Shown: piece by piece, positions 1 through 9,600 of the stretch
Layout: each line of letters starts with the position of its first letter
Position numbering within the stretch: position 1 is the first letter of the stretch
Notes under the pieces: model-generated
Told to the model about the DNA's origin: nothing
The model's database searches: none
What the model saw: only the letters and a program-made list of their open reading frames with translations
Translations under genes and position numbers: made by a program
Assembly (NCBI RefSeq): GCF_000426745.1
Contig: NZ_AUFY01000014.1
Span: 1 to 39,896 of the forward strand
DNA: 39,896 nucleotides
Direction: 5' to 3'
From: Veillonella montpellierensis DSM 17217
GTDB lineage: Bacteria > Bacillota > Negativicutes > Veillonellales > Veillonellaceae

Positions 1-155
1 TGTTGTCCCCCATTGTAGGGCAGGTTGATTACGCGTTACTCACCCGTTCGCCACTAAGATTCATAGGAGCAAGCTCCCATGTCTCTTCGTTCGACTTGCA
101 TGTGTTAAGCACGCCGCCAGCGTTCGTCCTGAGCCAGGATCAAACTCTCCAAGAT
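1..155 (-). rRNA. 16S ribosomal RNA, 5' end only (cut by window edge)
   Basis: Read on the minus strand, this begins with the universal AGAGTTTGATCCTGGCTCAG motif (148 downward) and continues with the conserved text around E. coli positions 28-60 and 100-120 (GGCGGCGTGCTTAACACATG, then GGCGAACGGGTGAGTAACGC). Placing that motif at E. coli position 8 puts the mature 5' end near 155. The variable stretch and the AATCAACCTGCCC text are what I remember of Veillonella-type 16S, so the genus suggestion is from memory. The rest of the operon lies left of the window. Any open reading frame here is a shadow of the rRNA. Confidence 0.97.
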
Positions 156-329
156 ATCTTGAAGCTATTTGCTAGCTCATTTGTTTTTGTTACTTACGTA
201 ACTTGAATTTTTTGGTTGGTTTCTTACGAAACCCGCACTCTGGCATATGTACATTACTAAGTAATGTTTACCTTATATTGTTCAGTTTTCAAAAATCTGT
301 ATAACCATCATTTTCTGATGACTTTGTTT

Positions 330-358
330 ATTATAATCGATTGTTAGTTGTTTGTCAA
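330..358 (-). promoter_or_regulatory. rRNA operon promoter, proximal (P2)
   Basis: On the minus strand there is a perfect -35 TTGACA (353-358), a 17-base spacer and a perfect -10 TATAAT (330-335). Transcription would start near 323 and give a leader of about 170 bases before 16S. The leader contains TTTGAAAACTGAAC (about 282-295), a text common in Firmicutes rRNA leaders and spacers. Confidence 0.88.
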
Positions 359-442
359 TGATTTTTATTTAAAAAAATAACAAATCTAATCTCTCAATTA
401 CTTGCTACCGTCTTTAAAATATTTCCTCTAAAGACTTTTTAA

Positions 443-471
443 ATTATACAGTTTCACTACCTCTATGTCAA
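443..471 (-). promoter_or_regulatory. rRNA operon promoter, distal (P1)
   Basis: A second perfect minus-strand promoter: -35 TTGACA (466-471), 17-base spacer, -10 TATAAT (443-448). It lies exactly 113 bases upstream of the first one and is followed upstream by A/T runs that could act as an UP element. Tandem promoters are normal for rRNA operons. Confidence 0.85.
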
Positions 472-968
472 CAAAAATTTGCCATTTTTTCTTTCCCTTT
501 TTCATTCTTTTTTTTCTACATCTATATATAGTATATATGAGTGTTCCATCATACTATATCAACTGATTTCACGAGCCTTCAAATTCTAACTTATATAGTC
601 TGCATGGAGCAATAAAATTCGAACATCATTATTTCTAGTGGATACCTACCAGTATACGCATGTACAATGTGTATTTCCCCTTACACTATATACGATTGCT
701 ACATATTTTTTCTTTCTTCGTTTTATTAATATTTCTTATGTTCTATGCAATTTCTCTCTTACATCGTAACGTATCGTATTAAAATAATGTTCTTCCCTGT
801 ATGCAATTCTCTACTTTCAAAAATCTTTTCTATACTCATCTCATGCATGTAGTAAAGTAGTCGATTACTACTATCAGTTCTTCTCCATCATGCAAAAGAT
901 AGTGCTCATCAAAATCGATGTACATGTATGATGATACGGCTATTTACTATCGATGGCAGTAACACTTT
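472..968. other. gene-free AT-rich spacer
   Basis: I see no reading frame with a ribosome binding site, no tRNA and no convincing terminator here. The stretch is strongly AT-rich, with TATATA-type runs near 524-538. Together with the decayed repeats to its right it forms a spacer of roughly 1.3 kb behind the rRNA operon. Confidence 0.6.
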
Positions 969-1169
969 ACTTTAACACCTACGCAGATATGAAATAGGCG
1001 GGCTACAAATATATAGGCAGCTAACTTATCGCAACATTCACACGATAGAAAACAAATAGTGAAGTGAAAAGATTTACAAATTCTACCGTTTCAATGCCCA
1101 CACAATATATAGCAGTAACGCCAGCTTCATTTAAGGTTGGGAGAACTGTTTCAACGCCCACGCAATATA
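969..1169. repeat. decayed direct-repeat array, ~60-base period, CRISPR-like
   Basis: Four related ~22-base units start at about 969, 1028, 1088 and 1148. The last two match at 19 of 22 positions (both begin GTTTCAA, have GCCCAC in the middle and end CAATATA). The unit at 1028 matches the 1088 unit at 13 of 22, and the one at 969 matches the 1148 unit at 12 of its first 17. The ~38-base intervals between them are unlike one another. Read on the minus strand a unit ends GGGCATTGAAAC, and ATTGAAAC is a common 3' end of CRISPR repeats. There are no cas genes in the window, so if this was an array it is an orphan, degenerate one. A simple decayed tandem duplication remains possible. Confidence 0.4.
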
Positions 1170-1446
1170 GCAATTATGTCCATTGCTATGCTCATTACTT
1201 TCTAGTATGACACGTTATAGTATAGGCAACGCCACTAAAATAACACATTACTTACCATCATTTTCTACATTTTTATACTATCATCTTATTACACGCCTAT
1301 AACATCACATCTACATGGTAAAGACCTATTTTTCTATATTGTTATAGATCCATGTTGCTACATTCTTAGCGTATCATGTAAGCTAATACATAACTTTCAC
1401 AACAAATATCTCATGTGCGCATCCACTACTATGCATAGTCGTAAGG

Positions 1447-1490
1447 TATAAAAAATGACATGATACAATCGTTAGATTCTATCATGTCAT
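1447..1490 (-). terminator. Rho-independent terminator of the ion transporter gene
   Basis: A perfect 11-base inverted repeat (ATGACATGATA, 1455-1465, with TATCATGTCAT, 1480-1490) is followed on the minus strand by a T-rich run (1447-1454). It lies about 35 bases after the stop codon of the transporter gene at 1526. Confidence 0.85.
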
Positions 1491-1525
1491 CAACTTTCAA
1501 TCATTCTAATATGATATCTTACGCA

Positions 1526-2812
1526 TTAAAAGGCAAAATATACTAAGTATAAATAGATATGCGCCATCAATACGCTAAGAATCATTAGTGGGAAGCCTAA
1601 TTTTATATATTCAATAAAGGTAAATCGCAATCCATGTAAGGAACCAATATTAGCTACTACCAAATTTGGTGTCGCCCCAATCATAGTGCCGTTACCGCCA
1701 AAACAAGCCCCCATGGCCAAGGCCCACCAAACAGATTCCATCGGCATACCTGTCATATGCCCCATTTCCTGTAACATAGGAATCATAGTTGCCACGAAAG
1801 GAATATTATCAACAAACGCTGACGCAATCGCCGAGAGCCACAATACTAAGAAAACGGTCTGTTCTAAATCACCACCAGTAACAGCAATTACTTTTTCAGC
1901 TAAATAGGCCATAACTCCAGTTTGTTCCAAACCGCCAACTACGACAAATAATCCTAGAAAGAAGAAGATTGTCGGCCACTCTACCAAATGCAGTACTTCA
2001 CGAGGTTTAATATCAGCAATTACCATGAGTAAAACGGCGCCGCCCATAGCAATGGTTGCAGTTTCTAATCCTAACACATGATGTAACACAAATCCACCGA
2101 TGGTAAGGGCTAAGACAAATAAAGATTTTTTTAGTAATGTCCCATCTTCAATAGCATCTTTATAGGATATTTTCATGATAGCCGCCTTAGTTTCTGGATG
2201 TGGTTGTAAATCTTTTCTATACAAGAAAATAAGAATAGGAATAACCACCAAGACAATCACTGTACAGACGGGCGCTAAGGCAAAGAAAAAATCGTTAAAC
2301 GTAAGTCCTGTAGCACTACCTATCATAACATTAGGAGGATTACCAACAAGCAACGCGGTACCGCCAATATTGGACACCAAAATTTCAGTCATTAAAAATG
2401 GAAACGCATTCACTTTTAATCGGTCTGCCAAAGTCAACGTAACAGGAGCAATCAATAACACCGCTGTTACGCAATCAAATAAAGCTGACCCTACTGCAGT
2501 AATAACTGACAGCAAAAACAAAAGCTTAGAAGGACTTCCTTTTGTAACGTGAGCTGCCCACAAGGCGCCTGCCTGAAATAAACCAGACTTACTAGTAATC
2601 GCAATAATCAACATCATGCCCACTAGTAATCCCAGTGTATTAAAGTCGATTGCTTCTTTGATAGCCGTAGATTGAGAGATAAATCCGCAACCAATCATAA
2701 TAATTGCGCCGCCTAATGACACAATCATTCGTGGGTATTTATCCCAAACAATGAGTGCATACGTCAGTATAAATATAACAATTGATGCGCAAAATGCAAT
2801 TTCAGAATTCAT
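1526..2812 (-). CDS. ArsB/NhaD/P-protein-type ion transporter (SLC13-like permease)
   Basis: A 428-residue integral membrane protein with about 10-12 hydrophobic segments across its whole length. Two family signatures are visible: N-I-G-G-T-A-L-L-V-G-N-P-P-N in the first half and G-G-N-G-T-M-I-G-A-T-P-N in the second. They are the paired re-entrant motifs of the ArsB/NhaD/OCA2 P-protein superfamily. The stretch FVDNIPFVATMIP in the second half is also typical. Members export arsenite, exchange Na+/H+ or move other anions; the sequence alone does not tell which. There is no arsR or arsC next to it, which argues weakly against an arsenic role. The start is supported by AGAGGAG 8 bases upstream. 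It is a single-gene unit with its own terminator at 1447-1490. Confidence 0.85.
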   Translation of the reverse strand: MNSEIAFCASIVIFILTYALIVWDKYPRMIVSLGGAIIMIGCGFISQSTAIKEAIDFNTLGLLVGMMLIIAITSKSGLFQAGALWAAHVTKGSPSKLLFLLSVITAVGSALFDCVTAVLLIAPVTLTLADRLKVNAFPFLMTEILVSNIGGTALLVGNPPNVMIGSATGLTFNDFFFALAPVCTVIVLVVIPILIFLYRKDLQPHPETKAAIMKISYKDAIEDGTLLKKSLFVLALTIGGFVLHHVLGLETATIAMGGAVLLMVIADIKPREVLHLVEWPTIFFFLGLFVVVGGLEQTGVMAYLAEKVIAVTGGDLEQTVFLVLWLSAIASAFVDNIPFVATMIPMLQEMGHMTGMPMESVWWALAMGACFGGNGTMIGATPNLVVANIGSLHGLRFTFIEYIKLGFPLMILSVLMAHIYLYLVYFAF

Positions 2813-3148
2813 AACTATACTCCTCTATCAAATTGCAAAGTTAACCGTTATTCAATTAACTTTTATATCATTGAAAAGATTTGCAATGAAACCCTGTACT
2901 CATCATAGCATATTTTTAGGTAAAATTAAAAATCTCTTATATCTATAATAGAAAAATTCATCTTCTTCTGTCCCCTAAGAGAAGGTATAAGACCAAACGC
3001 GCTATACATCCAATCCCTGGGTTATAGGACAAAACATGTTGCAAATTTAATCCCATGAATTATTAAAAGGAGCATCATACTATACAAATCATGCCATACA
3101 AGATGATGTGTAAGTTGCAGATTAAAACCGCCACAATCTAGATATACG
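2813..3148. other. intergenic, nothing recognised
   Basis: Between the transporter gene and the tRNA operon terminator I find only the transporter's ribosome binding site. I could not identify a consensus promoter. A weak TGTCC/GGACA pairing spans about 2969-3032 but has no known pattern. Confidence 0.5.
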
Positions 3149-3178
3149 AAAAAAGCGATGAAATTACTTCCATCGCTT
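3149..3178 (-). terminator. terminator of the tRNA operon
   Basis: AAGCGATG (3153-3160) pairs with CATCGCTT (3171-3178). On the minus strand the hairpin runs straight into TTTTTT. It begins five bases after the CCA end of tRNA-Lys, so it ends the His-Gln-Lys transcript. Confidence 0.9.
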
Positions 3179-3183
3179 ATATT

Positions 3184-3259
3184 TGGTGGCTCACCCGAGA
3201 TTCGAACTCGGGACACCCTGATTAAAAGTCAGGTGCTCTGCCAACTGAGCTAGTGAACC
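3184..3259 (-). tRNA. tRNA-Lys (anticodon TTT)
   Basis: A full cloverleaf on the minus strand: acceptor GGTTCAC/GTGAGCC, anticodon loop CTTTTAA with anticodon TTT, T-arm GTTCGAATC, and an encoded CCA at 3184-3186. It is the last gene of a three-tRNA transcript. Confidence 0.97.
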
Positions 3260-3264
3260 GTATG

Positions 3265-3339
3265 TGGCAGGGGTGGCTGGGATCGAACCAGCGCATAACG
3301 GAGTCAAAGTCCGTTGCCTTACCACTTGGCGACACCCCT
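3265..3339 (-). tRNA. tRNA-Gln (anticodon TTG)
   Basis: A cloverleaf on the minus strand with acceptor AGGGGTG/CACCCCT, anticodon stem ACGGA/TCCGT around loop CTTTGAC (anticodon TTG), T-loop TTCGATC and an encoded CCA at 3265-3267. It is the middle gene of the tRNA operon. Confidence 0.97.
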
Positions 3340-3365
3340 ACAATGATTGCCTACACGTTAGGTAT

Positions 3366-3442
3366 TGGGGTGAGTAGTGGGGATCGAACCCACGCGTAAC
3401 GGAGCCACAATCCGCCGTGTTAACCGCTTCACCATACCCACC
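3366..3442 (-). tRNA. tRNA-His (anticodon GTG)
   Basis: A cloverleaf on the minus strand with acceptor GTGGGTA/TACTCAC, anticodon loop TTGTGGC (anticodon GTG), and an encoded CCA at 3366-3368. The extra 5' base G-1 (3442) opposite C73 (3369), the hallmark of tRNA-His, is encoded. It is the first gene of the operon. Confidence 0.97.
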
Positions 3443-3487
3443 ACCTAGTAGGTTTATTGCTAAGCTCAATGTTTAGCAACAATAAAA

Positions 3488-3516
3488 ATTATACTCTGAT
3501 TCAACCTAACTGTCAA
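3488..3516 (-). promoter_or_regulatory. tRNA operon promoter
   Basis: Minus strand: perfect -35 TTGACA (3511-3516), 17-base spacer, perfect -10 TATAAT (3488-3493). The expected start, near 3481, falls at the edge of a 7-base inverted repeat (TTGCTAA 3457-3463 / TTAGCAA 3473-3479), so the precursor would carry a 5' hairpin before tRNA-His. Confidence 0.9.
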
Positions 3517-3528
3517 CACTATTTTTTA

Positions 3529-4365
3529 CTATATTTTCAAATATTTTTTCACGAAATTAGGTAACGCAAATACGGCCTTTTGAATATCGTAGTTGTAATA
3601 CTGCATGTCCATGTCTAATGGGCGATTCGGTTTCCATACTAATGGATCATAGGTTTTAGACCCCATCGTAAAGCAATGCATACCTGATGGATAAATAGGA
3701 ATATACGACATGAATAACCGCGTAATTGGGAAATGTCTGCCCACATACGAGAACACATCTGCCACTAAAGATTGATGTAAAAATGGAGATTCTGTTTGTT
3801 GCACAAATAGGCCATCCTCTTTTAATGCTTTCATTGTATTAGCATAAAACTCTTCCGTAAATAATCCTTTGCCTGGCCCAATCGGATCCGAGCAATCAAC
3901 AATGATGACATCATAATAGTTTTCTGCTTTCGCCATAAATGCGATGCCGTCACCTATAGTCACTGTCAATTTAGGATGTTGTTCCTTCATAGCACGGGAT
4001 ATAGTAGGTAAATATTGTTTTGCCAATTCAACAACCTTACCATCAATCTCTACCATCGTTACTTCTTCAACGCAGCTATGACGCACACATTCTTTGGCTA
4101 CACCGCCATCTCCGCCGCCAATAATCAATACCCGTTTAGGATTAGGGTGTAAAAATAGTGGTACATGGGCAATGATTTCATGATAAAAATATTCTTCTCG
4201 TTCCGATGTTTGAAATACGCCATCCAAAGCCAGCATATTTCCATACTCTTTCGAATGTACTACTTCAATTTTTTGAAATTCAGAGTTACCAGAATATAAT
4301 ACTTTATCAATTTCTGCACTTAACCGTAAATGAGGTGTTTGTTCCTCTGTAATCCATTCAGACAT
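3529..4365 (-). CDS. speE: spermidine synthase (polyamine aminopropyltransferase)
   Basis: Transfers the aminopropyl group of decarboxylated S-adenosylmethionine to putrescine to make spermidine in the cytoplasm. From the chosen start the protein has 278 residues, normal for SpeE. The nucleotide-binding motif GGGDGG is at 83-88, the catalytic-loop motif D-C-S-D-P-I-G-P at 157-164, and the family text LALDGVFQTSEREEYFYHE lies around 46-63. A longer frame begins at 4413, but the ATG at 4365 has AAGGAGA seven bases upstream and starts the conserved protein. The longer start would sit inside the gene upstream. It is the last gene of the group gloA-like / tcdA / cyclophilin / C39-like / speE, 22 bases after its neighbour. 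No speD is seen in the window. Confidence 0.95.
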   Translation of the reverse strand: MSEWITEEQTPHLRLSAEIDKVLYSGNSEFQKIEVVHSKEYGNMLALDGVFQTSEREEYFYHEIIAHVPLFLHPNPKRVLIIGGGDGGVAKECVRHSCVEEVTMVEIDGKVVELAKQYLPTISRAMKEQHPKLTVTIGDGIAFMAKAENYYDVIIVDCSDPIGPGKGLFTEEFYANTMKALKEDGLFVQQTESPFLHQSLVADVFSYVGRHFPITRLFMSYIPIYPSGMHCFTMGSKTYDPLVWKPNRPLDMDMQYYNYDIQKAVFALPNFVKKYLKI

Positions 4366-4387
4366 ACGTTTCTCCTTACTTTCATAA

Positions 4388-5008
4388 TCAATACGCATAT
4401 ACAAAGCCGCCACCTAATAGGGTATCTTGCAACCAATTCGACAAAGAAAATTCACGTTGTTCTCCTTCATCAAAAATATGGCACCGTATATCGCCGTCCA
4501 CTTCGCCTATACCTACTAGTAACACCCAATGCCATGTCCATAGCGATGATTCCCGTCCTTTATGGCGATTCAAAAATGCTACTGGTACGTCACTCACTAA
4601 AGCATGACTGATAAACTCTTGTACTACATCAACACTAGGGCGTCGGGAAAGAAATGGCGATATACTTATCATCTCGGTCTGATTTGGTAACTGATGATCC
4701 TCCATATACCGCTTTACGCCACTTGCTAGCCAGCTCGCTTTATATAAGCCTCCTCCAAACCGAGGTGTAACATAGTCCCAAACTTCATTCATGCGCCCTA
4801 AGGCCTGCATTTTATTAGACGCTGTTTCTATCGGCAACCGTCCTTCTTTCAGAGCCATATAACTCACCATCATAGTCGCCACTGTTGGTCCGCAACCTGC
4901 TAGTCGTCGCCATTCATCATTAAACCATTCTTGATTATAACCATAGGAAATTCTATCGTCATCTACGATTTCTAACCATGCCAAGTGTTGTAATGTTATA
5001 TCTATCAT
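4388..5008 (-). CDS. papain-fold (peptidase C39-like) protein of unknown function
   Basis: A 206-residue soluble protein with no signal peptide or membrane segment. GCGPT at 38-42 matches the active-site cysteine motif of C39-like and related papain-fold peptidases. H160 in the W-T-W-H-W-V-L-L-V-G-I strand and D180 after it are plausible partners for Cys39, giving the usual Cys-His-Asp order. Unlike true C39 domains it is not fused to an ABC transporter, and no bacteriocin-like gene is nearby. The start ATG has AAAGG at a good distance. It sits between cyclophilin and speE in a five-gene group. The fold assignment is an inference from motifs, and the substrate is unknown. It could be an intracellular protease, amidase or inactive relative. 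Confidence 0.6.
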   Translation of the reverse strand: MIDITLQHLAWLEIVDDDRISYGYNQEWFNDEWRRLAGCGPTVATMMVSYMALKEGRLPIETASNKMQALGRMNEVWDYVTPRFGGGLYKASWLASGVKRYMEDHQLPNQTEMISISPFLSRRPSVDVVQEFISHALVSDVPVAFLNRHKGRESSLWTWHWVLLVGIGEVDGDIRCHIFDEGEQREFSLSNWLQDTLLGGGFVYAY

Positions 5009-5030
5009 GTATGGCCTTTCCTATACAGAG

Positions 5031-5050
5031 AGGCATGTGTACACACGCCT
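5031..5050. repeat. intercistronic hairpin
   Basis: AGGCATGTGT (5031-5040) faces ACACACGCCT (5041-5050), a near-perfect dyad between the cyclophilin stop codon and the C39-like start. There is no T-run, so it is more likely an mRNA processing or stabilising hairpin than a terminator. Confidence 0.4.
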
Positions 5051-5061
5051 TTCTACGACAA

Positions 5062-5493
5062 TCAGTCTTCTACTACTTCTACATGTTCCATATGTTCGCC
5101 TTGGCGAATGGCATCGACAATATCCATCCCATCGACTACCTTGCCAAAAACAGTATGTACTCCATCTAAATGTGGTTGTGGTTCATACACGATAAAGAAC
5201 TGGCTACCACCTGTATTAGGACCTCTATGAGCCATAGATAGTGCACCTCGTTCATGTTTATGAGGATTGCCAATTAATTCATCATCAATTGTATAGCCTG
5301 GTCCCCCTGTGCCATTGCCATTAGGGCAACCGCCTTGTGCAACGAATCCAGGAATAACACGATGAAATGTTAGTCCATCATAAAACCCTTCTTTGATTAA
5401 TTTTGTAAAATTGGCTACTGTATTCGGTGCTTCCTTATCAAATAATTCAATAGTAATATCACCCTTAGCCATATGAATAATTGCTTTTTTCAT
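5062..5493 (-). CDS. cyclophilin-type peptidyl-prolyl cis-trans isomerase
   Basis: Catalyses cis-trans isomerisation of proline bonds during protein folding. The 143-residue protein is a minimal single-domain cyclophilin with no signal peptide, so it acts in the cytoplasm. Visible signatures are [13 protein letters not shown] (with the catalytic Arg of FHRV), the [15 protein letters not shown] core and [12 protein letters not shown]. The ATG at 5493 was chosen because GGAGGT lies six bases upstream. The longer frame to 5526 adds residues with no homology. Its start overlaps the end of tcdA by 29 bases, suggesting translational coupling. Confidence 0.93.
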   Translation of the reverse strand: MKKAIIHMAKGDITIELFDKEAPNTVANFTKLIKEGFYDGLTFHRVIPGFVAQGGCPNGNGTGGPGYTIDDELIGNPHKHERGALSMAHRGPNTGGSQFFIVYEPQPHLDGVHTVFGKVVDGMDIVDAIRQGEHMEHVEVVED

Positions 5494-6202
5494 GGTCTGG
5501 TACCTCCAAAAATTCTCGAACCACATATCCTGCTAGCATTAGCCCTGCCACCGATGGCACAAACGCACACGACGCTGGACTTTTTGTCCCCTCTTCACGG
5601 TATACAGGCTTAATCGGTGGTTCTGTGGAAAATAAAACTGTTTGCTTCGTGATGCCTCGTTTTCTTAATTCTTTGCGCATCACCTTCGCTAATGGACACA
5701 TATAGGTCTTACTAATATCTGTTATTTCTAGTTGTTCTGGATGAAGCCGATTGCCTCCTCCCATGCAAGAGATAACAGGAACACCCAATCGTTGACACGT
5801 TTCTACGATATGAATCTTAGACGAAACCATATCAATGGCATCGATCACATAATCGACCTGTAAGGTTTCAATAAAATCAGGATATTCATGTGCTGTATAT
5901 ATTATATCATGAACTTCAATAATTACATCTGGATTAATCGCTAAAGCTCGTTCTTTCGCCAAATCAGTTTTTCTTCGGCCAATGGTTTGTGAGGTGGCTA
6001 TAATTTGTCGATTCACATTACTTGCCGTTACTCCATCGCCATCAATCACCACAATGCGTCCTATTCCCGATCGCACCAAGGCTTCTAAGGCAAATCCCCC
6101 TACACCACCACAGCCAAATAATGCTACTGAGGCTCGACGCAATCGATCAATACCCTCTGTTCCCACCATCCATTCTAGGCGAGTCAGCATATGTTCTGCC
6201 AT
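5465..6202 (-). CDS. tcdA: tRNA threonylcarbamoyladenosine dehydratase (E1-like, ThiF/MoeB superfamily)
   Basis: TcdA uses ATP to dehydrate t6A37 in ANN-decoding tRNAs to the cyclic form. The 245-residue protein starts with [19 protein letters not shown], typical of TcdA, followed by the nucleotide-binding motif GCGGVGG (31-37) and D-G-D-x-V-T-x-S-N-x-N-R-Q. The later text [10 protein letters not shown] is the E1-like catalytic region. There is no ThiS or MoaD gene nearby, which favours TcdA over ThiF or MoeB. Its ATG overlaps the stop codon of the upstream gene by one base (TAATG), so the two are probably translated in series. An alternative ATG four codons downstream cannot be excluded. Confidence 0.9.
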   Translation of the reverse strand: MAEHMLTRLEWMVGTEGIDRLRRASVALFGCGGVGGFALEALVRSGIGRIVVIDGDGVTASNVNRQIIATSQTIGRRKTDLAKERALAINPDVIIEVHDIIYTAHEYPDFIETLQVDYVIDAIDMVSSKIHIVETCQRLGVPVISCMGGGNRLHPEQLEITDISKTYMCPLAKVMRKELRKRGITKQTVLFSTEPPIKPVYREEGTKSPASCAFVPSVAGLMLAGYVVREFLEVPDHEKSNYSYG

Positions 6203-6576
6203 TAGTATCTATCTCCCGGTAAAATCTCAGTCCAATATCCATCGGGATCCGCTATAAAATAAATCCCCATCTCTTTATTTTCATAGACGATGATGCCCAT
6301 CGTTTCATGTAGGGCATGCAACTCGTCAAAATCATCTACGGTGAACGCCAAATGAAACTCATTGTCTCCTAAATTATACGGTGTGGTGCGATCTCTGAGC
6401 CAAGTTAATTCCAACTCATGGGCCGTATAGGGACTTTTTAAATATACCAATATAAACGATCCATCTTGTGCTTCAAGGCGTCGCACTTCTTCTAAGTGTA
6501 GGGCCTTTTTATAAAAGTCTACACTGGATTCTAAATTTTTTACATTAATATTATTATGTGCAAAAGAAATCTTCAT
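6202..6576 (-). CDS. VOC-fold protein, glyoxalase I-like (lactoylglutathione lyase family)
   Basis: A 124-residue vicinal-oxygen-chelate protein. The four metal ligands of bacterial glyoxalase I can be placed: H7, E56, H75 and E117, close to H5, E56, H74 and E122 of E. coli GloA. Family text F-H-L-A-F-T-V-D-D and D-P-D-G-Y-W-T-E is present. The likely role is methylglyoxal detoxification, but VOC proteins are diverse and many Firmicutes lack glutathione, so the thiol substrate is uncertain. The ATG at 6576 follows GAGAGGAA. The longer frame to 6639 lacks a binding site. It is the first gene of the group running to speE. Confidence 0.85.
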   Translation of the reverse strand: MKISFAHNNINVKNLESSVDFYKKALHLEEVRRLEAQDGSFILVYLKSPYTAHELELTWLRDRTTPYNLGDNEFHLAFTVDDFDELHALHETMGIIVYENKEMGIYFIADPDGYWTEILPGDRY

Positions 6577-6683
6577 GCTAGTTCCTCTCTTTTCAATGAT
6601 TAGTGATAGTATCGTATCACATTTATACGTCTGAATCAATACGATGAACTAGGGTCGCTGTTCCTATAACAACGGCTGTATTA

Positions 6684-9600
6684 CTAACTAACTCGAAATT
6701 GAGCCGTACTGCCTTGTGCTAATCGAGTGATGATCAAGTGAGCTGGGATGCGTTCTTTCAATTCTGCCACATGAGAAATGACGCCGATCAAACGACCACT
6801 GGCTTGCAAAGAAACTAATGTATCCAAAGCAATTTCCAACGTTTCCGCATCAAGCGTCCCAAAGCCTTCATCAATAAACATAGTATCCATATGTATGCCC
6901 CCTGCGTAACTTTGAATCACATCAGCTAAGCCCAAGGCCAAGGATAAGGAGGCCAAAAACATTTCACCGCCCGATAGCGTATTAGCAGGACGTGGCATGC
7001 CTGTATATGTATCGAGAACGACTAAATCAAGGCCTCGACCGCCACGACCACCTATAGACGTGTCACGTTGTAACTCATAGCGACCACGACTGACGTTACG
7101 AAGCCGTTCATTGGCCGCATACATCACTTCATCTAAAATAGCTCCTAACACATAGCGTTCAAAGGTGACGCCACGCAAACCAGACACACCTCCGTTGGCC
7201 AATTCATGTAATCGTGTAATAAATGCTAATTGTTCTGTTTGAAGATGATGTGACGCTTGTAAGGTCTGTAGTTCATGAACCACTTTTTCTAACCGTTCGC
7301 ACTCAATGCGATGCGTAGTAATAGCTCCATAGGCCGCATCTCGTTCTTCTTGTAACGCCTTATATACATCATCGTCTATCATTGTTTCTGGAAGTTCTAC
7401 ACGGGTTAATCGCTCCTTAGCACTATGGATTAATGCTTGATTCTCATGAGCACTTTTTTCATAGGTCTGAATTGTCTCTTGCCACGATGATACCAACTCC
7501 ATTTCCGACCTATAAAGAACAATCGCTTCTTCAGAAATACCAAGATGTTTCAACGCTTCTAAATAGGTTTTCTTATGGTCTTCTATGGTTTCTGATATAG
7601 CCCTGACTTGTTCATCAATCGTTGCTTGCTCCGTATCATTTTTAGTCATAGATGAAATGATACGCTCTTGTTCTTTCCTAATAGCTACACCTTCTCGTTC
7701 ATGAGCGTCGATTGTTCTTTTCAATTCATCCACAATAGTTTCATAGGCATCATCACCAGTCAACCCTAATTGCTGATACCGTTCTTCCAACTCTTTTTGC
7801 ATAGTAGTCACTTGTGTGGCTAGTCGTTCTATGTCTATCAAGCATTGATGTATTGCCACTTGATACGCGTCTTTCTCTTGCCCATGTGCCTCCCGCTCTT
7901 TCCTATACAAGTCGCGTTGTGCTTCTTGCACTTTCCACTCTTCATTACTCCTAGCTAGCGTATCTAGCATCGCTTCACAACTGCGCAAGGATTCATCTGC
8001 TATAGCAACAGAAGATATGTCTAAATCCTCTAAGCAAGATTCTATCTGCCTCTCAACATCTTGTTGTCGTCGCCCTAGGGCCTCACATTTCGCCCGTTCT
8101 GTACATATGCGTGCTTGCAACGTTTGTACATCTGTATATGCCTTATCCACTTCTACTTTTGTAGGTGTTGCCTCTGGTTTCACTGCCAATCGTGGATGAT
8201 GCACGGCACCACACACCATACAAGGCTCACCTTCCGCTAGTGTCGTCGATAATTGGTAGGCTTGCGCCAATTGAAATGCTTGCTGTAAAAGTGCTGCTTC
8301 ATGCTTTGTTTGTAGCAGTGTTTCTTCCATGGCGGATAACTCATGCGTTACAATATTATATTCCGCTATTGCTTTTTCTTTCTCTTTTTTCCACTGTATC
8401 AATTCTGTAAGCCTATGATGTCGCTGTTTTTCTTGTTCCCACAACTTAGCATCATCTCTATGTGCCAATAACCACGCATCCACCTTATCTAATGCAGCTT
8501 GTTCTTTCTCGATGGTTTCTGTCACAGCCACTTGTAATTCTTTTTTCTTTGAAAGCTTTTTTTCTACTGCAATTCGTTCGTTTTCTTTCTCTTCTACAAG
8601 TGTTTCTAATCGTTTTAGATGTGCTACGCCACTATCTTTATCTTGTAATTGCCCCAACCGTAACGTTGCCTTTTGACATGCTGATTGCTGTTCTTGCCAA
8701 GCCTGTTCACGGGTCAACACGTCTTTTTCTATGATCTTCAATTCTTCTTTTTCATCAAATAATTGTCGCTTTCGTTCTTTCCACGCCTCGCATTGTTTTT
8801 CCTCTTCTAAAGTGCGTTCCATCACCTCTATAATCGGTTTTAATTGCGTCAGTACACGTAATTTATTTTTAAGAGCCTCTATCGTGTTCTCTTCACGCAT
8901 CAATTTCTGATGCATTTCTTCATAGCCTTCTAACTCTTTTTGAATTTTTGTATACTCCATCCAACTAGTGCGGTTACAAGTTGCCTTTTGTAATAATGCA
9001 TCGGCTTGCTTCAACGTTTGTAACAAACTTGTTTCACTATTTTTATAATTCGTAACATGCGTTTCTAACTCACCCAGTGTTCCCACACCTTCTTGTTGTA
9101 AGAGTCGTTCTTCTTCATGTACCAATTCACTAGCCTCTTCATAGGCCGCATCAAATCGTTCTTTCAACACATGTTGTAATCGGGTGTAAATTTCCGTTTT
9201 AAATAAATTGTGAAGCAACTCTTCTCGTTCAGTCGTAGACGCTACTAGCAATTTACGAAATTCGCCTTGTGGTAATAGAACAACTTGTAAAAACTGATCT
9301 GCGCGAAATCCGATAATTTCTTGCACCCGTTCTTTTAATACTTGACTACTAGAGGTAATCATATGCCAGTCATGTTCATTTTCTTTCCACCTATATAAAC
9401 TAGCACTGGCACTTTGTTCTTTCAATCCAGGACCGCGTTTCCTTTTTACCATTTGCTTAGGACTTCGATCTATTTTATACTTCGTCTGCCCTATAGAAAA
9501 AGTAAACGATACATACGTGGCCGTATCTATATCCGAAAAGTCGCTTCGCATGTCGGCGCCGTCACGTAGAGAGCCACTCGTTTGCCCATACAAGGCATAT

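Noticed and set aside
3-206. Reading frame of 67 codons on the plus strand at the left edge
   Set aside because: It lies antisense to the 16S rRNA 5' end and its leader; no ribosome binding site or protein similarity.
969-1169. Active CRISPR array
   Set aside because: Units are too diverged, only four, and no cas genes are in the window; kept only as a possible relic.
3022-3216. Minus-strand frame beginning MSRVRISGEPP
   Set aside because: This is the well-known spurious translation of a tRNA 3' half; it overlaps tRNA-Lys and its terminator.
4978-5195. Two overlapping plus-strand frames over the cyclophilin/C39 junction
   Set aside because: Antisense to well-supported genes and without binding sites.
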